From positions 2,170,001-2,234,000 of the forward strand of contig CBDBJR010000002.1 in the NCBI GenBank assembly GCA_965206445.1: a stretch of DNA of 64,000 nucleotides, read 5' to 3'. A model generated the notes under the pieces. That model saw nothing but the letters and a program-made list of their open reading frames with translations, was not told the DNA's origin and made no database searches. Source of the stretch: CBDBJR01 sp965206445. GTDB lineage: Bacteria > Pseudomonadota > Gammaproteobacteria > Arenicellales > Poriferihabitantaceae. The translations under genes were made by a program, and so were the position numbers. Shown piece after piece: positions 55,902-64,000 of this stretch. Numbering within the stretch: the first letter of the stretch is position 1; each line of letters opens with the position of its first letter.

Positions 55902-56084
55902 TTAGTCGGCGGACTTGCCGGCGATCACTTTTTCCCCGCGGTAATAGCCATCCGCCGTCACGCAGTGGCGCCGGTGCAATTCCCCGGTAACCCGATCAAT
56001 CGACAAAGCCGGCGCCGACAACGCATCGTGAGACCGGCGCATACCCCTCCTCGAGGGCGTTTTTCGTGATTTTTGAACCGCCAT
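55902..56084 (-). CDS. rpmF: Ribosomal protein bL32
   Basis: A 60-residue protein of the 50S subunit: MAVQKSRKTPSRRGMRRSHD then SIDRVTGELHRRHCVTADGY and GYYRGEKVIAGK, typical for bL32. Only one of the zinc-type cysteines is present, as in many proteobacteria. The frame extends upstream to 56192, but similarity begins at 56084. Confidence 0.95.
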   Translation of the reverse strand: MAVQKSRKTPSRRGMRRSHDALSAPALSIDRVTGELHRRHCVTADGYYRGEKVIAGKSAD

Positions 56085-56163
56085 AATTTTTTCGTCATCT
56101 AACTGGGTTGGATTTGACCCGGCCCATCGGTTCGGTGGAGCCGGAACTCGGCCTGGTGGGAAT

Positions 56164-56192
56164 ATTCTAATGGTTTTGTACAATTCCGTCAA
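56164..56192 (-). promoter_or_regulatory. rpmF promoter
   Basis: TTGACG (56187-56192) and TAGAAT (56164-56169) on the minus strand, spaced exactly 17 nt, about 80 nt upstream of the rpmF ATG in the 264-nt gap after the helicase gene. Confidence 0.6.
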
Positions 56193-56348
56193 ACTCAGAA
56201 TCTATTTAATGCGCACATCGCAGGAATCACGCCACAAATGCCTCTTATGGCTGCGAGATAGAGCAATTCGCCTCGGCCAGCCTTGCCGACATACAAGCCG
56301 ATTCATATATACAGGAATATCCTCGAAAAATAAATAGATGAACCAAGC

Positions 56349-59300
56349 TCAAGTCCAAAGCCAGTCCAAATCCGAGAAAGCGAGTGATTTCTGAAAGTTT
56401 ATGATATTGTCCCGAACATTGAGAATGAGACATCGGTTATTGCCACCGTTCTTCACACCCCTCAAGCCCCTGCCGATCATTTGGAAATAGAGATTCGGGC
56501 TGTACACCGGTCGAGCCACGATGATGGCACGAGTTCTGGGTGCATCGAAACCCTCACGGAATACGCCATAGTTCACGAGCGCCCTGATCTCGCCGCATCT
56601 GAATTCCTCAACCACCCTTCGGCGTGTCGCGGGTTCTGTCGTTCCGCTTACGGCTCTTGATTCGATGCCGCGAGTGTTGAGGAGTGCTGCTACAGCCTGT
56701 GCGTGTTCGACCGAGGTTGCGAATATGAGGGTGGGCCAGTCTGAGGCGATATGGGCTTCATACGCTTTGATGATGCGCCTGGTACGCGCCGAATCTTCCG
56801 CGATTCGACTTTCAACACTTTGGGGAAGCCACGGCGCCGATTCCATTTCCTGCAATTCTTCCGGGTTCAGAGAAAACTCACCGCCTTCAATGATCTCGTG
56901 GTCGGCCTGTGCAAGCACGGATATTTTTTGCAGATGCTGGACTACATATTCCGCATCATCGCTGGCAAACGCTCCGGCATCAAGCCGGTTTTTACCGTAA
57001 CGCCCAGCCAGCCAATTCGTTTCCTTTTCGTCATGGCCTCGGTAAGGTGTTGCAGTGAGACCGAGCAGGAACGGCTCGTTTTCCCTTTGCAAACGGGTCA
57101 AGCCGATCTCCTGCATGACAGAGGTGAAAATGCGAGCGATCGAACGATGTGCTTCATCGAAAACGACGATTTGGAAATTCTCTAGAAACGCATACTCTTT
57201 GCGTTGATTCCCAAGTTTGGCGTGGAGTGTCTGAATTGTAGCAACAACGACATGAAGGCTATTTATTGGTCGCGGGTCGGGTTGCCCTGCCCACATTCTG
57301 GAAATACGCAGTGGTTTCGCATGCACTCCAATGCTCGACCATACTTGTCGCCATGCTTCGACCGCCTGTTCGCACAATTCATCCCGGTCCGCGACCCAAA
57401 GGATGCCACCATCGAAACCATCGTGGCACATTGCTTCAACGATCGCCTGCACGGCGACGCGCGTTTTACCCGACCCGGTTGGTATGCTGATCATCCCGCG
57501 ACGCTCAACACTACCTACAGGCTCGCCACGCAGCATGCTGCGCACCTTGTTGACGATGGCCTTTTGATAATCGTGGAGCTCCGGGAGCGAATACGGGCCT
57601 TCAACTTCCAGAAAAGGAGGACGTTTCCTATTTCGATCTCCCGCCCATTCAGTGGAGAACCCGAGTGATTGGACGAAATCGACGGCCCGCTTTGACCCGG
57701 CCCACCGTGTCGGCGGGTCCAAATAGCCCAACGCCCACTTATATTGCTTGAGTGCACCCGAGTGGTATGTGGCGATTGCGGCCTCCGCGATTTTGACGCC
57801 CGTCAGTTCAATGCCTTCGTCGCTAAGTATGTCGATCAGCAAAGACGGAATGGCAGTACGTAATTTTGATTCGCCTACCGCGGCCAGGAGACGCTCTGCA
57901 TCCGTTGAGCATTGCTTTACAATGGCGCGCCGATTCTTGATTTCCTGTTGTGTCTCGTGATCCAGTATCTCATCAATCAGGGGCTCGTTCGGACCAACCT
58001 TCAGCTCGTTCGAGATGCTTCGCAATGTCTGAAACAGGGACGGATAAATCTTCAGCTCGTTCGAGATGATTCGCAATTCCTGGCGTTCATCACCTGTACT
58101 GGCGAGATAGATGTCGGAAGAGTGGGAAATGCACCCCTTTGCGTGGTTGCCGACAAGAATTTGTCCACAGCGTATGAGTTGACATGTTTTCCGGTATGGC
58201 GGAAGATACTTTTCCAATCCCGGCCAAATGTCGATCAAAAGCTCCGGATCCTCTTCGTCAATAAATTCCGGTGTCGGTTCCGCCAAGTCGAATGTTGCCC
58301 GTATCTTGTCGGCATTCGGGTGTGCCAGCAACGCATGGAGAGTTGCCGGGTTCGGTTGTGGCCCGAGTGCACTTGAAAATGGGACAATGCCATCCATTGT
58401 TTTAACTTGCCCATATTTGCGCAACATCCAAACCACCGGAGATTTAAAACTCATTTCTGGATATTTGTTCGCAATAGCGTGCCGCATTGTCCACTGCTCA
58501 TACGTCGCGTCCAGAGATAGCAAAGCATCCGTATAGATTGCCTTGCCTTCATCTGAGAGCACCTTCAGCACCTCTAGCGGGCCTGCGCTACAGGGCGATA
58601 CGAAATTCACATGACTGGATCGGTGGTTGCCCAAGTCAGGTCGACAACGAAATTTCTCGTAACAATCATAGGAGAATTGCGGGAACCAAAGCTCCAAGGA
58701 CAGATTTCGCTCACCACATGGTGCATCTATCACACCAATCTTGCGCAATAGTTCAAGATCGAGTTCATGAAAATCCGTGTCCACGGTGGACTCACCGTCC
58801 CGGCTCCCATCGTCAGGCACAATCCTGCCCGGTAGCAGAACGGAGTGAAGAGGTCGCCAGTTTCCGGATCGCGTGCGAATGTGAAGATGTGTTGGCATGC
58901 CAGAATAAGCTGGCAAGAGTTGACATTCTCGAATGAGAGTAAGCGCTGTCTCTACCTCAAATCCGCGGATCAGTATCCATAGATTTTCCAGAAGGTCAGG
59001 CACTGGGGTTTCCTTGCTGGTCACTACATGCTTCGCAACGCGCCTAAAGCTGTTCTCCGGTGACGGTGGTTTTAGTCCCAGTTTCTTTAACGCCGAAAGC
59101 GTATCGTTGTCCGACGCCAGCTCCGAGTGGATGTATGATTTCAGGTTGAAGGTGTATCCATTATGTAGCGACTCATCGGGTAGAAAGAGATGATCAGGAT
59201 TCGGCGTTTGCCAGGCGTTATCGGCCGTAAGAACGATTTTACCAAGCTCGTCGTTTCTTCCCATGATGTTACAATAAAAGGAGATGAACGCGGCGGTTTG

Positions 59301-60800
59301 AATTGCCGCCTTGGAACACATAATGGCCTCACCTTGCCGCTGTCCCCCCTCTATCAGCGCTTCCAGCCACTCAGCGATGGAAGCGCTGGGCACAGTTTTT
59401 CGGTCCCAATTCTGTAACTTATCCGGGGGGTCATAAAGCCTGCCAATGGTGGCAAGTCGCTTACGCGTGAGTGCCTTATGATGAAGCCAATCCGATGGGC
59501 GGCCCGGATAGGCCGCCCATCGATCGAATGGCGCCGGGTCTATCTGGCTATCTGTAGTCAGTTTCGGGGGATATTTGATTTCCCGGGAGGCGCACAGCTT
59601 CCCATTTTGGTCAGGGATAATTGCACGCCCATGGAGAGTTGAAAAGAGTTCCGTGCGGAGTTGGTCGCTGTGTTCAGAGTCTCCTGCCTCCTGTCTGCGT
59701 GGCAGTGCATCCAGATGTCTTGCCGGGTCATTTTCGGTCGCAAGTTGCGGCAACGCTTCTGCGATCATCTCCACCGCAGATTTAATCAGTTCGTCGTTGT
59801 ACGGCCCAGGCAGCAGGTTCTGACGATCTTCGTTTGTTTTCCATGGCGCATTCAGGATACCAGCAAGGAGGTTTGCGGTCTTCGTCGGGAAGAACGCCCA
59901 GAAGGCGCCGTCGGCCAGCCTGTTGAGCGGCGCGGCCCACCAAATTGGCACTTCATCGCCGTCGTCGAGCGACCTTTTGTCGGCTCGAGCATTATCTGAC
60001 AATTTATGCGTATGCTTGAACAACTTCCATTGGCTGATCTTATCGTTATCAGTGAGACGATATTCACCGTCGACGACTTTCAGCATGAGAGTTCGATGGT
60101 GCGTTGGCGAATCGTCTTTGAGCGTCAACTGACGGACATGCTCAACGAACAGAAGAAACTCCGGCGGGAAGCCTTGCATTTGCTGAACAAGGTCGTCATG
60201 CACGTTGCACTTAAGTGGCAACCGTACAATATTTGTTGCCCAATCCATGAATTCACACAAAATGTTGTCCTTAGCCTGGCTCTCGCAAGGATCAATGGGG
60301 TCGGGCAAACGCAGCGTCGGACAGCGCCAGGCGTTCGGTACATGTTGTCTTATACGCTCGCGTGAACGACCATGATCGAAGCGGAATGAACCGGAGCGGC
60401 TGAAAAACTCCGGGCTATCGGTAACACCGAGGACGGACTTGAAACCGAGGCCGAATCTTCCGATCTCGCTGGTTTCCCGCTTAGGCGATAGGTGCGCAAA
60501 CATAAGTGCGTTCACGCCCTTCTGATCGATCGCCTCCCCATTGTCAGCGCAGTACAGACAATCTTTGCTCAGGCGAATCTCAATCCGCCCACCACCTGTG
60601 CCGGACAACGCATCGGCGCTGTTCTGAACCAGTTCGAATAGCTGGCGGTGAGCATAACCGCCGCGCGCCGTGTCTTCTTCCTGATTGGCATGCTCATCAA
60701 CCAGCTTTGGCTGGCGAGCATAAGCTTCGAGGCTCTTCTCTGACTCCTCGGCGATATAGCTACCCAGCTTCTCGTTTGGTCCGCTCCAATCCAGTTTCAT
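56349..60800 (-). CDS. GHKL (sacsin/Hsp90-like) ATPase fused to an SF2 DEAH helicase; candidate defence protein
   Basis: A 1,483-residue protein with two ATPase modules. N-terminal GHKL fold: N-box ELVQNSADAL (Glu57, Asn60), metal motif CADNGEAI (Asp86, Gly88), lid glycines in GRFGLGFKSV (114-119). A ~950-residue middle without recognised domains follows. The C-terminal SF2 helicase has Walker A SIPTGSGKTRVAVQ near 1105-1112, DEAH box VVFDEAHRS near 1215, LGLTATPYRGHD, then NYGVFREGFDAP and QMIGRGLRG (motifs V and VI). All catalytic motifs are intact. The ATG at 60800 has AGAGAGGA just upstream. Lower GC than neighbours and its lodging between rpmF and aroG suggest acquisition. GHKL-helicase combinations occur among anti-phage proteins; the function is inferred, not shown. 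Confidence 0.85.
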   Translation of the reverse strand: MKLDWSGPNEKLGSYIAEESEKSLEAYARQPKLVDEHANQEEDTARGGYAHRQLFELVQNSADALSGTGGGRIEIRLSKDCLYCADNGEAIDQKGVNALMFAHLSPKRETSEIGRFGLGFKSVLGVTDSPEFFSRSGSFRFDHGRSRERIRQHVPNAWRCPTLRLPDPIDPCESQAKDNILCEFMDWATNIVRLPLKCNVHDDLVQQMQGFPPEFLLFVEHVRQLTLKDDSPTHHRTLMLKVVDGEYRLTDNDKISQWKLFKHTHKLSDNARADKRSLDDGDEVPIWWAAPLNRLADGAFWAFFPTKTANLLAGILNAPWKTNEDRQNLLPGPYNDELIKSAVEMIAEALPQLATENDPARHLDALPRRQEAGDSEHSDQLRTELFSTLHGRAIIPDQNGKLCASREIKYPPKLTTDSQIDPAPFDRWAAYPGRPSDWLHHKALTRKRLATIGRLYDPPDKLQNWDRKTVPSASIAEWLEALIEGGQRQGEAIMCSKAAIQTAAFISFYCNIMGRNDELGKIVLTADNAWQTPNPDHLFLPDESLHNGYTFNLKSYIHSELASDNDTLSALKKLGLKPPSPENSFRRVAKHVVTSKETPVPDLLENLWILIRGFEVETALTLIRECQLLPAYSGMPTHLHIRTRSGNWRPLHSVLLPGRIVPDDGSRDGESTVDTDFHELDLELLRKIGVIDAPCGERNLSLELWFPQFSYDCYEKFRCRPDLGNHRSSHVNFVSPCSAGPLEVLKVLSDEGKAIYTDALLSLDATYEQWTMRHAIANKYPEMSFKSPVVWMLRKYGQVKTMDGIVPFSSALGPQPNPATLHALLAHPNADKIRATFDLAEPTPEFIDEEDPELLIDIWPGLEKYLPPYRKTCQLIRCGQILVGNHAKGCISHSSDIYLASTGDERQELRIISNELKIYPSLFQTLRSISNELKVGPNEPLIDEILDHETQQEIKNRRAIVKQCSTDAERLLAAVGESKLRTAIPSLLIDILSDEGIELTGVKIAEAAIATYHSGALKQYKWALGYLDPPTRWAGSKRAVDFVQSLGFSTEWAGDRNRKRPPFLEVEGPYSLPELHDYQKAIVNKVRSMLRGEPVGSVERRGMISIPTGSGKTRVAVQAIVEAMCHDGFDGGILWVADRDELCEQAVEAWRQVWSSIGVHAKPLRISRMWAGQPDPRPINSLHVVVATIQTLHAKLGNQRKEYAFLENFQIVVFDEAHRSIARIFTSVMQEIGLTRLQRENEPFLLGLTATPYRGHDEKETNWLAGRYGKNRLDAGAFASDDAEYVVQHLQKISVLAQADHEIIEGGEFSLNPEELQEMESAPWLPQSVESRIAEDSARTRRIIKAYEAHIASDWPTLIFATSVEHAQAVAALLNTRGIESRAVSGTTEPATRRRVVEEFRCGEIRALVNYGVFREGFDAPRTRAIIVARPVYSPNLYFQMIGRGLRGVKNGGNNRCLILNVRDNIINFQKSLAFSDLDWLWT

Positions 60801-60829
60801 TTTTTCCTCTCTTGGACAGGTCATTGGTG

Positions 60830-61027
60830 TTATGCCCCGGGAAGAGGGTCACCCTCTGCCATATCCTCATCGTTTGTCCACCTGTTCCAGCGTCGGCAGC
60901 TTGCAGTGTTGTTCGTACAGACTTGGTCGCCAACCCAGTCGCACGCTTGATTCTGGTCATTCCGTACGGAGAACCGGATGTCGCTTCTTTCACCTGAATT
61001 GGCGGTTATCCCGATTCTATATGGCAT
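60830..61027 (-). CDS. 65-residue small protein upstream of the GHKL-helicase gene
   Basis: I do not recognise it. The frame MPYRIGITANSGERSDIRFS continues to a stop 29 nt before the helicase start. A purine-rich AAGGGAAGG lies ~8 nt before the ATG. The frame begins about 37 nt downstream of a good promoter, so it is the first frame of the transcript. The product has four Cys and several Trp (ACDWVGDQVCTNNTASCRRW), compatible with a small metal-binding or regulatory protein. It could also be an untranslated leader. Confidence 0.4.
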   Translation of the reverse strand: MPYRIGITANSGERSDIRFSVRNDQNQACDWVGDQVCTNNTASCRRWNRWTNDEDMAEGDPLPGA

Positions 61028-61069
61028 GGCTGACCTTCCCTTTCGGCATGGTTAGATGTGAAATGGCAT

Positions 61070-61098
61070 TACACTATTGTAGACTTGGCAAGTCAACC
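61070..61098 (-). promoter_or_regulatory. Promoter of the small ORF-helicase unit with overlapping palindromic operator
   Basis: TTGACT (61093-61098) and TGTAAT (61070-61075) on the minus strand, 17 nt apart. A perfect 13-bp palindrome GACTTGGCAAGTC (61084-61096) covers the -35 and most of the spacer, a position where a bound repressor would block polymerase. The regulator is unknown. Confidence 0.6.
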
Positions 61099-61557
61099 TT
61101 GGATGATACGCCCGATACTGGAAACCCGGGGTACGGGCATCTATGAGCCTCACACCAGTATCTGAGCGGTACCGACAGCGACCGTTTGCCGAGGTTGGGG
61201 GGTTGGTGCGCAGGCGGCGGTGCCGTAGGTCTGCCAAAGCGTGAATTTTGCATTCGTCGCCGGGCATGTGCGTTAACTGGCCAACAATGTGCTTTCGGGT
61301 GGCCCGGCAACTCCCTTTATCCGGTAGCCGATGCGCCGGATCTGCATGGCTTCTCCGCCCAGGTTGAGGAGCACCATATATTCCTGAGCTTATGCACTCC
61401 TTAATTTTTCATGCCGTCCCGGTCGCCGACCTTCAGCACCAACCAGAACCGGCGGTTAAAAATCACCGCGATTATTCCATACTATTGTCAGTATACCCTT
61501 AACACGCGGCCCGCTTGGCCTTACAATCCGGTGCTATCGATCAAACCGGGCCCCATC
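61099..61557. other. Intergenic region between the helicase unit and aroG, no gene seen
   Basis: About 460 nt. Short frames exist on both strands but none shows family similarity or a good ribosome-binding site. It must contain the aroG promoter; TATACC and TTACAAT-like boxes near 61,490-61,530 are not well spaced. No tRNA, terminator hairpin or TyrR-type box was recognised. Confidence 0.4.
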
Positions 61558-62634
61558 GTGACTTTAGCCAAAACCGAAAACCTCAGAATTGCACGCATTC
61601 AAGAGGTCATCAACCCCGAACAATTGAGCGAGCTGCTGCCAATCACGGCCACAGCCGAAGCCAATACCGAGCGCACCCGGCAGGCGGTATACGACATCAT
61701 GGAGCGCAAAGACGACCGTTTGATCGTCGTCAGCGGCCCGTGCTCGATCCATGATACCCGGGCGGCGCTCGAATACGCCGGCCATCTGCAATCCTGGCAG
61801 CGGCTGTTTGGCGACGAGTTATTGCTGATCATGCGGGTCTATTTTGAGAAACCGCGCACCACGGTGGGCTGGAAAGGGCTGATCAACGATCCCGATCTGA
61901 ATGACACCTTCAACCTCAACAAAGGGCTCAAGCTGGCCCGCCAACTGCTGCTTGACCTGAACAACAGCGGGGTTCCCGCCGGCACCGAATTCCTCGATAT
62001 TATTACGCCGCAATATGTTGCCGACCTGATTGCCTGGGGCGCCATCGGCGCGCGTACGACCGAAAGCCAGGTGCACCGCGAGCTGACGTCGGGGCTGTCC
62101 TGCCCGATGGGCCTGAAAAACGGCACCAACGGCAACCTCGATATCGCCGTAGACGGCGTCCGGGCGGCGGCCAGGCCGCATCATTTTCTGTCGCTGACCC
62201 GCAGCGGCCATTCCGCTATCTATACGACAACCGGCAACCCCTACTGCCACGTTATCCTGCGCGGCGGCAAACAGCCAAACTATACGGCCGCCGACGTTGA
62301 CCTGATGTGTGAAAAACTGACGGCGGTCGGGCTGCCGCCGCAGGTGATGATTGATTTCAGCCACGCCAACAGCGGCAAGATCGCGGACAACCAGATCGAC
62401 GTTGCCGCCGACGTCGCCGCACAGATTGCCGGCGGCGACACCCGCATCAACGGCGTGATGCTCGAAAGCCATCTGGTTGCCGGCCGCCAGAATGTGGTTG
62501 ACGGCGTCGCCGCCACTTACGGGCAAAGCATTACCGACGCCTGCATCAATACGCGGCAAACCGAATCGATTCTCACGCAGCTGGCCGCTGCGGTGCAGCG
62601 TCGGCGCGAACACAGTCGGGTAAAAACAGCATGA
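61558..62634 (+). CDS. aroG: 3-deoxy-7-phosphoheptulonate (DAHP) synthase, class I
   Basis: Joins phosphoenolpyruvate and erythrose 4-phosphate, the entry to aromatic amino-acid synthesis. Motifs: IVVSGPCSIHDTRAALEYAG, MRVYFEKPRTTVGWKGLIND, GARTTESQVHRELTSGLSCP, GLKNGTNGNLDIAVDG, MIDFSHANSGK and GVMLESHLVAGRQ. The GTG at 61558 (TLAKTENLRIARIQEVINP) gives 358 residues, the AroF/G/H length. An ATG at 61411 would add 49 residues without similarity. Which feedback type (Phe, Tyr or Trp) it is cannot be told from sequence here. It overlaps sat by 4 nt (ATGA). Symbol assigned by family. Confidence 0.92.
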   Translation: MTLAKTENLRIARIQEVINPEQLSELLPITATAEANTERTRQAVYDIMERKDDRLIVVSGPCSIHDTRAALEYAGHLQSWQRLFGDELLLIMRVYFEKPRTTVGWKGLINDPDLNDTFNLNKGLKLARQLLLDLNNSGVPAGTEFLDIITPQYVADLIAWGAIGARTTESQVHRELTSGLSCPMGLKNGTNGNLDIAVDGVRAAARPHHFLSLTRSGHSAIYTTTGNPYCHVILRGGKQPNYTAADVDLMCEKLTAVGLPPQVMIDFSHANSGKIADNQIDVAADVAAQIAGGDTRINGVMLESHLVAGRQNVVDGVAATYGQSITDACINTRQTESILTQLAAAVQRRREHSRVKTA

Positions 62635-63830
62635 TCAGCCCGCACGGGTCAGACACGCTGCGGCCGCTGTACGTCGATGACGCGCAGCAGCGCCGACGCC
62701 TGATCGAGCAGGCGCAGAACCTGCCGTCGCTGCTGCTGAATTCCGCCTCGGCCGCCAATGCAGTGATGCTGGGGGCCGGCTATTTCAGCCCGCTTGGCGG
62801 CTACATGGACAAAGCCGACGCCATGTCGGTGGCCGGGCAAATGCACACCCGAGCGGGGCTGTTCTGGCCGCTTCCGATTTTATGCCTGACCGATCAGGCG
62901 GTATCGATTCCGGCCGGCCAATCGATCGCATTGCGCGACCCGAATGTCGCCGGGCAGCCGGTACTGGCGGTCCTGGAGCTGACCGCGGTTGACACGCTGA
63001 GCACGCATGAGCAGCAGTATCTCTGCGCACAAGTCTTCGGTACCACCGATGCGCAGCACCCCGGTGTGGCGGCGTTTCTGGCGCAGGGCAATACCCTGTT
63101 GAGCGGCCCGATTCAGGTGCTCAACTACAGCTATTTTGCCGCCGACTTTGCGGACACGTTCCGCACCGCGGGACAAATCCGACAGGCGATCGCAGACCAC
63201 GGCTGGGAGCGGGTGGTCGCCTTTCAAACCCGCAACCCGATGCATCTGGCGCATGAAGAATTGTGCCGCATTGCGATGCACCGCACCGGCGCCGACGGCT
63301 GTGTAATCCACATGCTGCTGGGCAAGCTGAAGCCGGACGATATTCCCGCGCAGGTGCGCGATGCCGCGATTCGCACCATGGTCGAGCTCTACTTCCCGCC
63401 CAATACCGTGCTGGTCAGCGGCTACGGCTTTGACATGCTCTACGCCGGGCCGCGAGAAGCGGTGCTGCACGCGGTATTCAGGCAAAACATGGGCGCCACC
63501 GACTTTATCATCGGCCGCGACCACGCCGGGGTCGGCGACTACTATGGGGCATTCGACGCACAGACGATCTTCGATACGCAGGTACCGCAGGGGGCGCTGA
63601 AAATCAACATCTTCCGCGCCGACCATACGGCGTATTCGAACAAATTGCAGGCGGTCGTCATGATGCGCGAGGCCCCCGACCACCAACCGGAGGATTTCAG
63701 CCTGCTTTCCGGCACCCGAATGCGGGCCATGCTGCGCCGCGGCATTATGCCGCCGGCCGAGTTCTCGCGCCCCGAAGTGGCGCAGATTCTAATGGCGTAC
63801 TACCAATCACTGGCGCAGGAAAATGCCTGA
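62631..63830 (+). CDS. sat: ATP sulfurylase (homo-oligomeric Sat type)
   Basis: Interconverts sulfate plus ATP with adenosine phosphosulfate. The 399-residue protein has the PUA-like N-terminal domain (LLNSASAANAVMLGAGYFSP) and the nucleotidyl-transfer domain with QTRNPMHLAHEELCRIAM (QxRNPxHxxH), GRDHAGVGDYYGAFDAQ and the C-terminal LSGTRMRAMLRRG. It is the Sat family, not CysDN. Sat works in reverse in sulfur-oxidising bacteria and forward in sulfate assimilation; no aprAB is in the window, so the direction is open. It overlaps aroG by 4 nt and trxB by 8 nt. Confidence 0.93.
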   Translation: MISPHGSDTLRPLYVDDAQQRRRLIEQAQNLPSLLLNSASAANAVMLGAGYFSPLGGYMDKADAMSVAGQMHTRAGLFWPLPILCLTDQAVSIPAGQSIALRDPNVAGQPVLAVLELTAVDTLSTHEQQYLCAQVFGTTDAQHPGVAAFLAQGNTLLSGPIQVLNYSYFAADFADTFRTAGQIRQAIADHGWERVVAFQTRNPMHLAHEELCRIAMHRTGADGCVIHMLLGKLKPDDIPAQVRDAAIRTMVELYFPPNTVLVSGYGFDMLYAGPREAVLHAVFRQNMGATDFIIGRDHAGVGDYYGAFDAQTIFDTQVPQGALKINIFRADHTAYSNKLQAVVMMREAPDHQPEDFSLLSGTRMRAMLRRGIMPPAEFSRPEVAQILMAYYQSLAQENA

Positions 63831-64000
63831 AACCCGGCACTGCAAACTGCTGATTCTGGGCTCCGGCCCGGCGGGCTATACGGCCGCAATTTATGCCGCG
63901 CGCGCCAATTTGGCGCCGGTCGTGATTACCGGCCTGGAACAGGGCGGCCAACTGACCACCACCACCGACGTCGACAACTGGCCCGGCGACGCCGAAGGCG
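63823..64000 (+). CDS. trxB: Thioredoxin reductase (partial, runs off the right edge)
   Basis: The first 59 residues are present: HCKLLILGSGPAGYTAAIYA is the FAD-binding Rossmann motif, followed by ARANLAPVVITGLEQGGQLT and TTTDVDNWPGDAEG, almost residue for residue like E. coli TrxB. The redox CxxC lies beyond the window. The ATG at 63823 overlaps the sat stop by 8 nt. A thioredoxin reductase next to sat fits sulfur metabolism, since thioredoxin is needed for later sulfate or APS steps (inference). Confidence 0.92.
   Translation, partial: MPETRHCKLLILGSGPAGYTAAIYAARANLAPVVITGLEQGGQLTTTTDVDNWPGDAEG

Noticed and set aside
60832..61146. 104-codon plus-strand frame upstream of aroG
   Set aside because: Overlaps the minus-strand promoter and small ORF, has no ribosome-binding site and no similarity.

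Overview
The window is chromosomal DNA of a gammaproteobacterium with GC-rich housekeeping genes. The evidence is gene order plus protein identity. One block reads (minus strand) rpsB-tsf-pyrH-frr-uppS-cdsA-dxr-rseP-bamA-skp-fabZ-lpxA. A second reads rpmF...plsX-fabG-acpP-fabF-mltG-tmk-holB. map-glnD lies divergent from rpsB, and an aroG-sat-trxB run closes the right edge. A homo-oligomeric ATP sulfurylase of the type common in sulfur oxidisers and an IcmF-type B12 mutase are suggestive, but the species cannot be named from this sequence.

Layout. 1-12,260 (minus): translation and envelope genes, with lpxA cut by the left edge and lpxD absent from its usual place between skp and fabZ. 12,489-17,044 (plus): map, glnD and an AmgK-like sugar kinase. 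16,931-28,326: an accessory block bounded by two diverged direct copies of a ~440-bp segment. That segment is the 3' end of the kinase gene plus the 3' end of the giant adhesin gene, the pattern a single-crossover integration would leave. Inside are an apparently fresh IS481-family element sitting in the loop of a palindromic repeat, a decayed HAD-UbiA prenyltransferase gene, a truncated SMR-type exporter and a sugar epimerase. A 6.2-kb AT-rich insertion flanked by 35-bp direct repeats splits the prenyltransferase gene. The insertion carries four genes resembling the mycobacterial decaprenyl-phospho-arabinose route (AftB-like GT-C transferase, UbiA-type phosphoribosyltransferase, DprE1, DprE2) and a dead IS3 element.

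28,059-43,613 (minus): one gene for a ~5,184-residue secreted adhesin of about 23 FN3/cadherin-like pairs with a C-terminal outer-membrane barrel. It has a recognisable promoter and a hairpin-rich leader whose last hairpin holds the ribosome-binding site in its loop. 43,816-48,470 (minus): ParA-like ATPase, an unknown 169-residue protein and icmF, closely packed. 48,548-56,084: the fatty-acid/cell-wall/DNA-replication cluster, lacking fabH and fabD and carrying a VOC protein between rpmF and plsX. 56,349-61,098: a 1,483-residue protein joining a GHKL (sacsin/Hsp90-like) ATPase to an SF2 DEAH helicase. It is preceded by a 65-codon ORF and a good promoter overlapped by a 13-bp palindrome; this is a candidate stand-alone defence or nucleic-acid-surveillance module. 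61,558-64,000 (plus): aroG, sat and partial trxB, overlapping end to start.

How it works together: most of the window is core growth machinery (protein synthesis, lipid A, phospholipid, peptidoglycan and fatty-acid synthesis, outer-membrane assembly). The accessory parts concern the cell surface (arabinose-type glycan cassette, giant adhesin) and probably genome protection (GHKL-helicase). No tRNA, rRNA or CRISPR array was seen.
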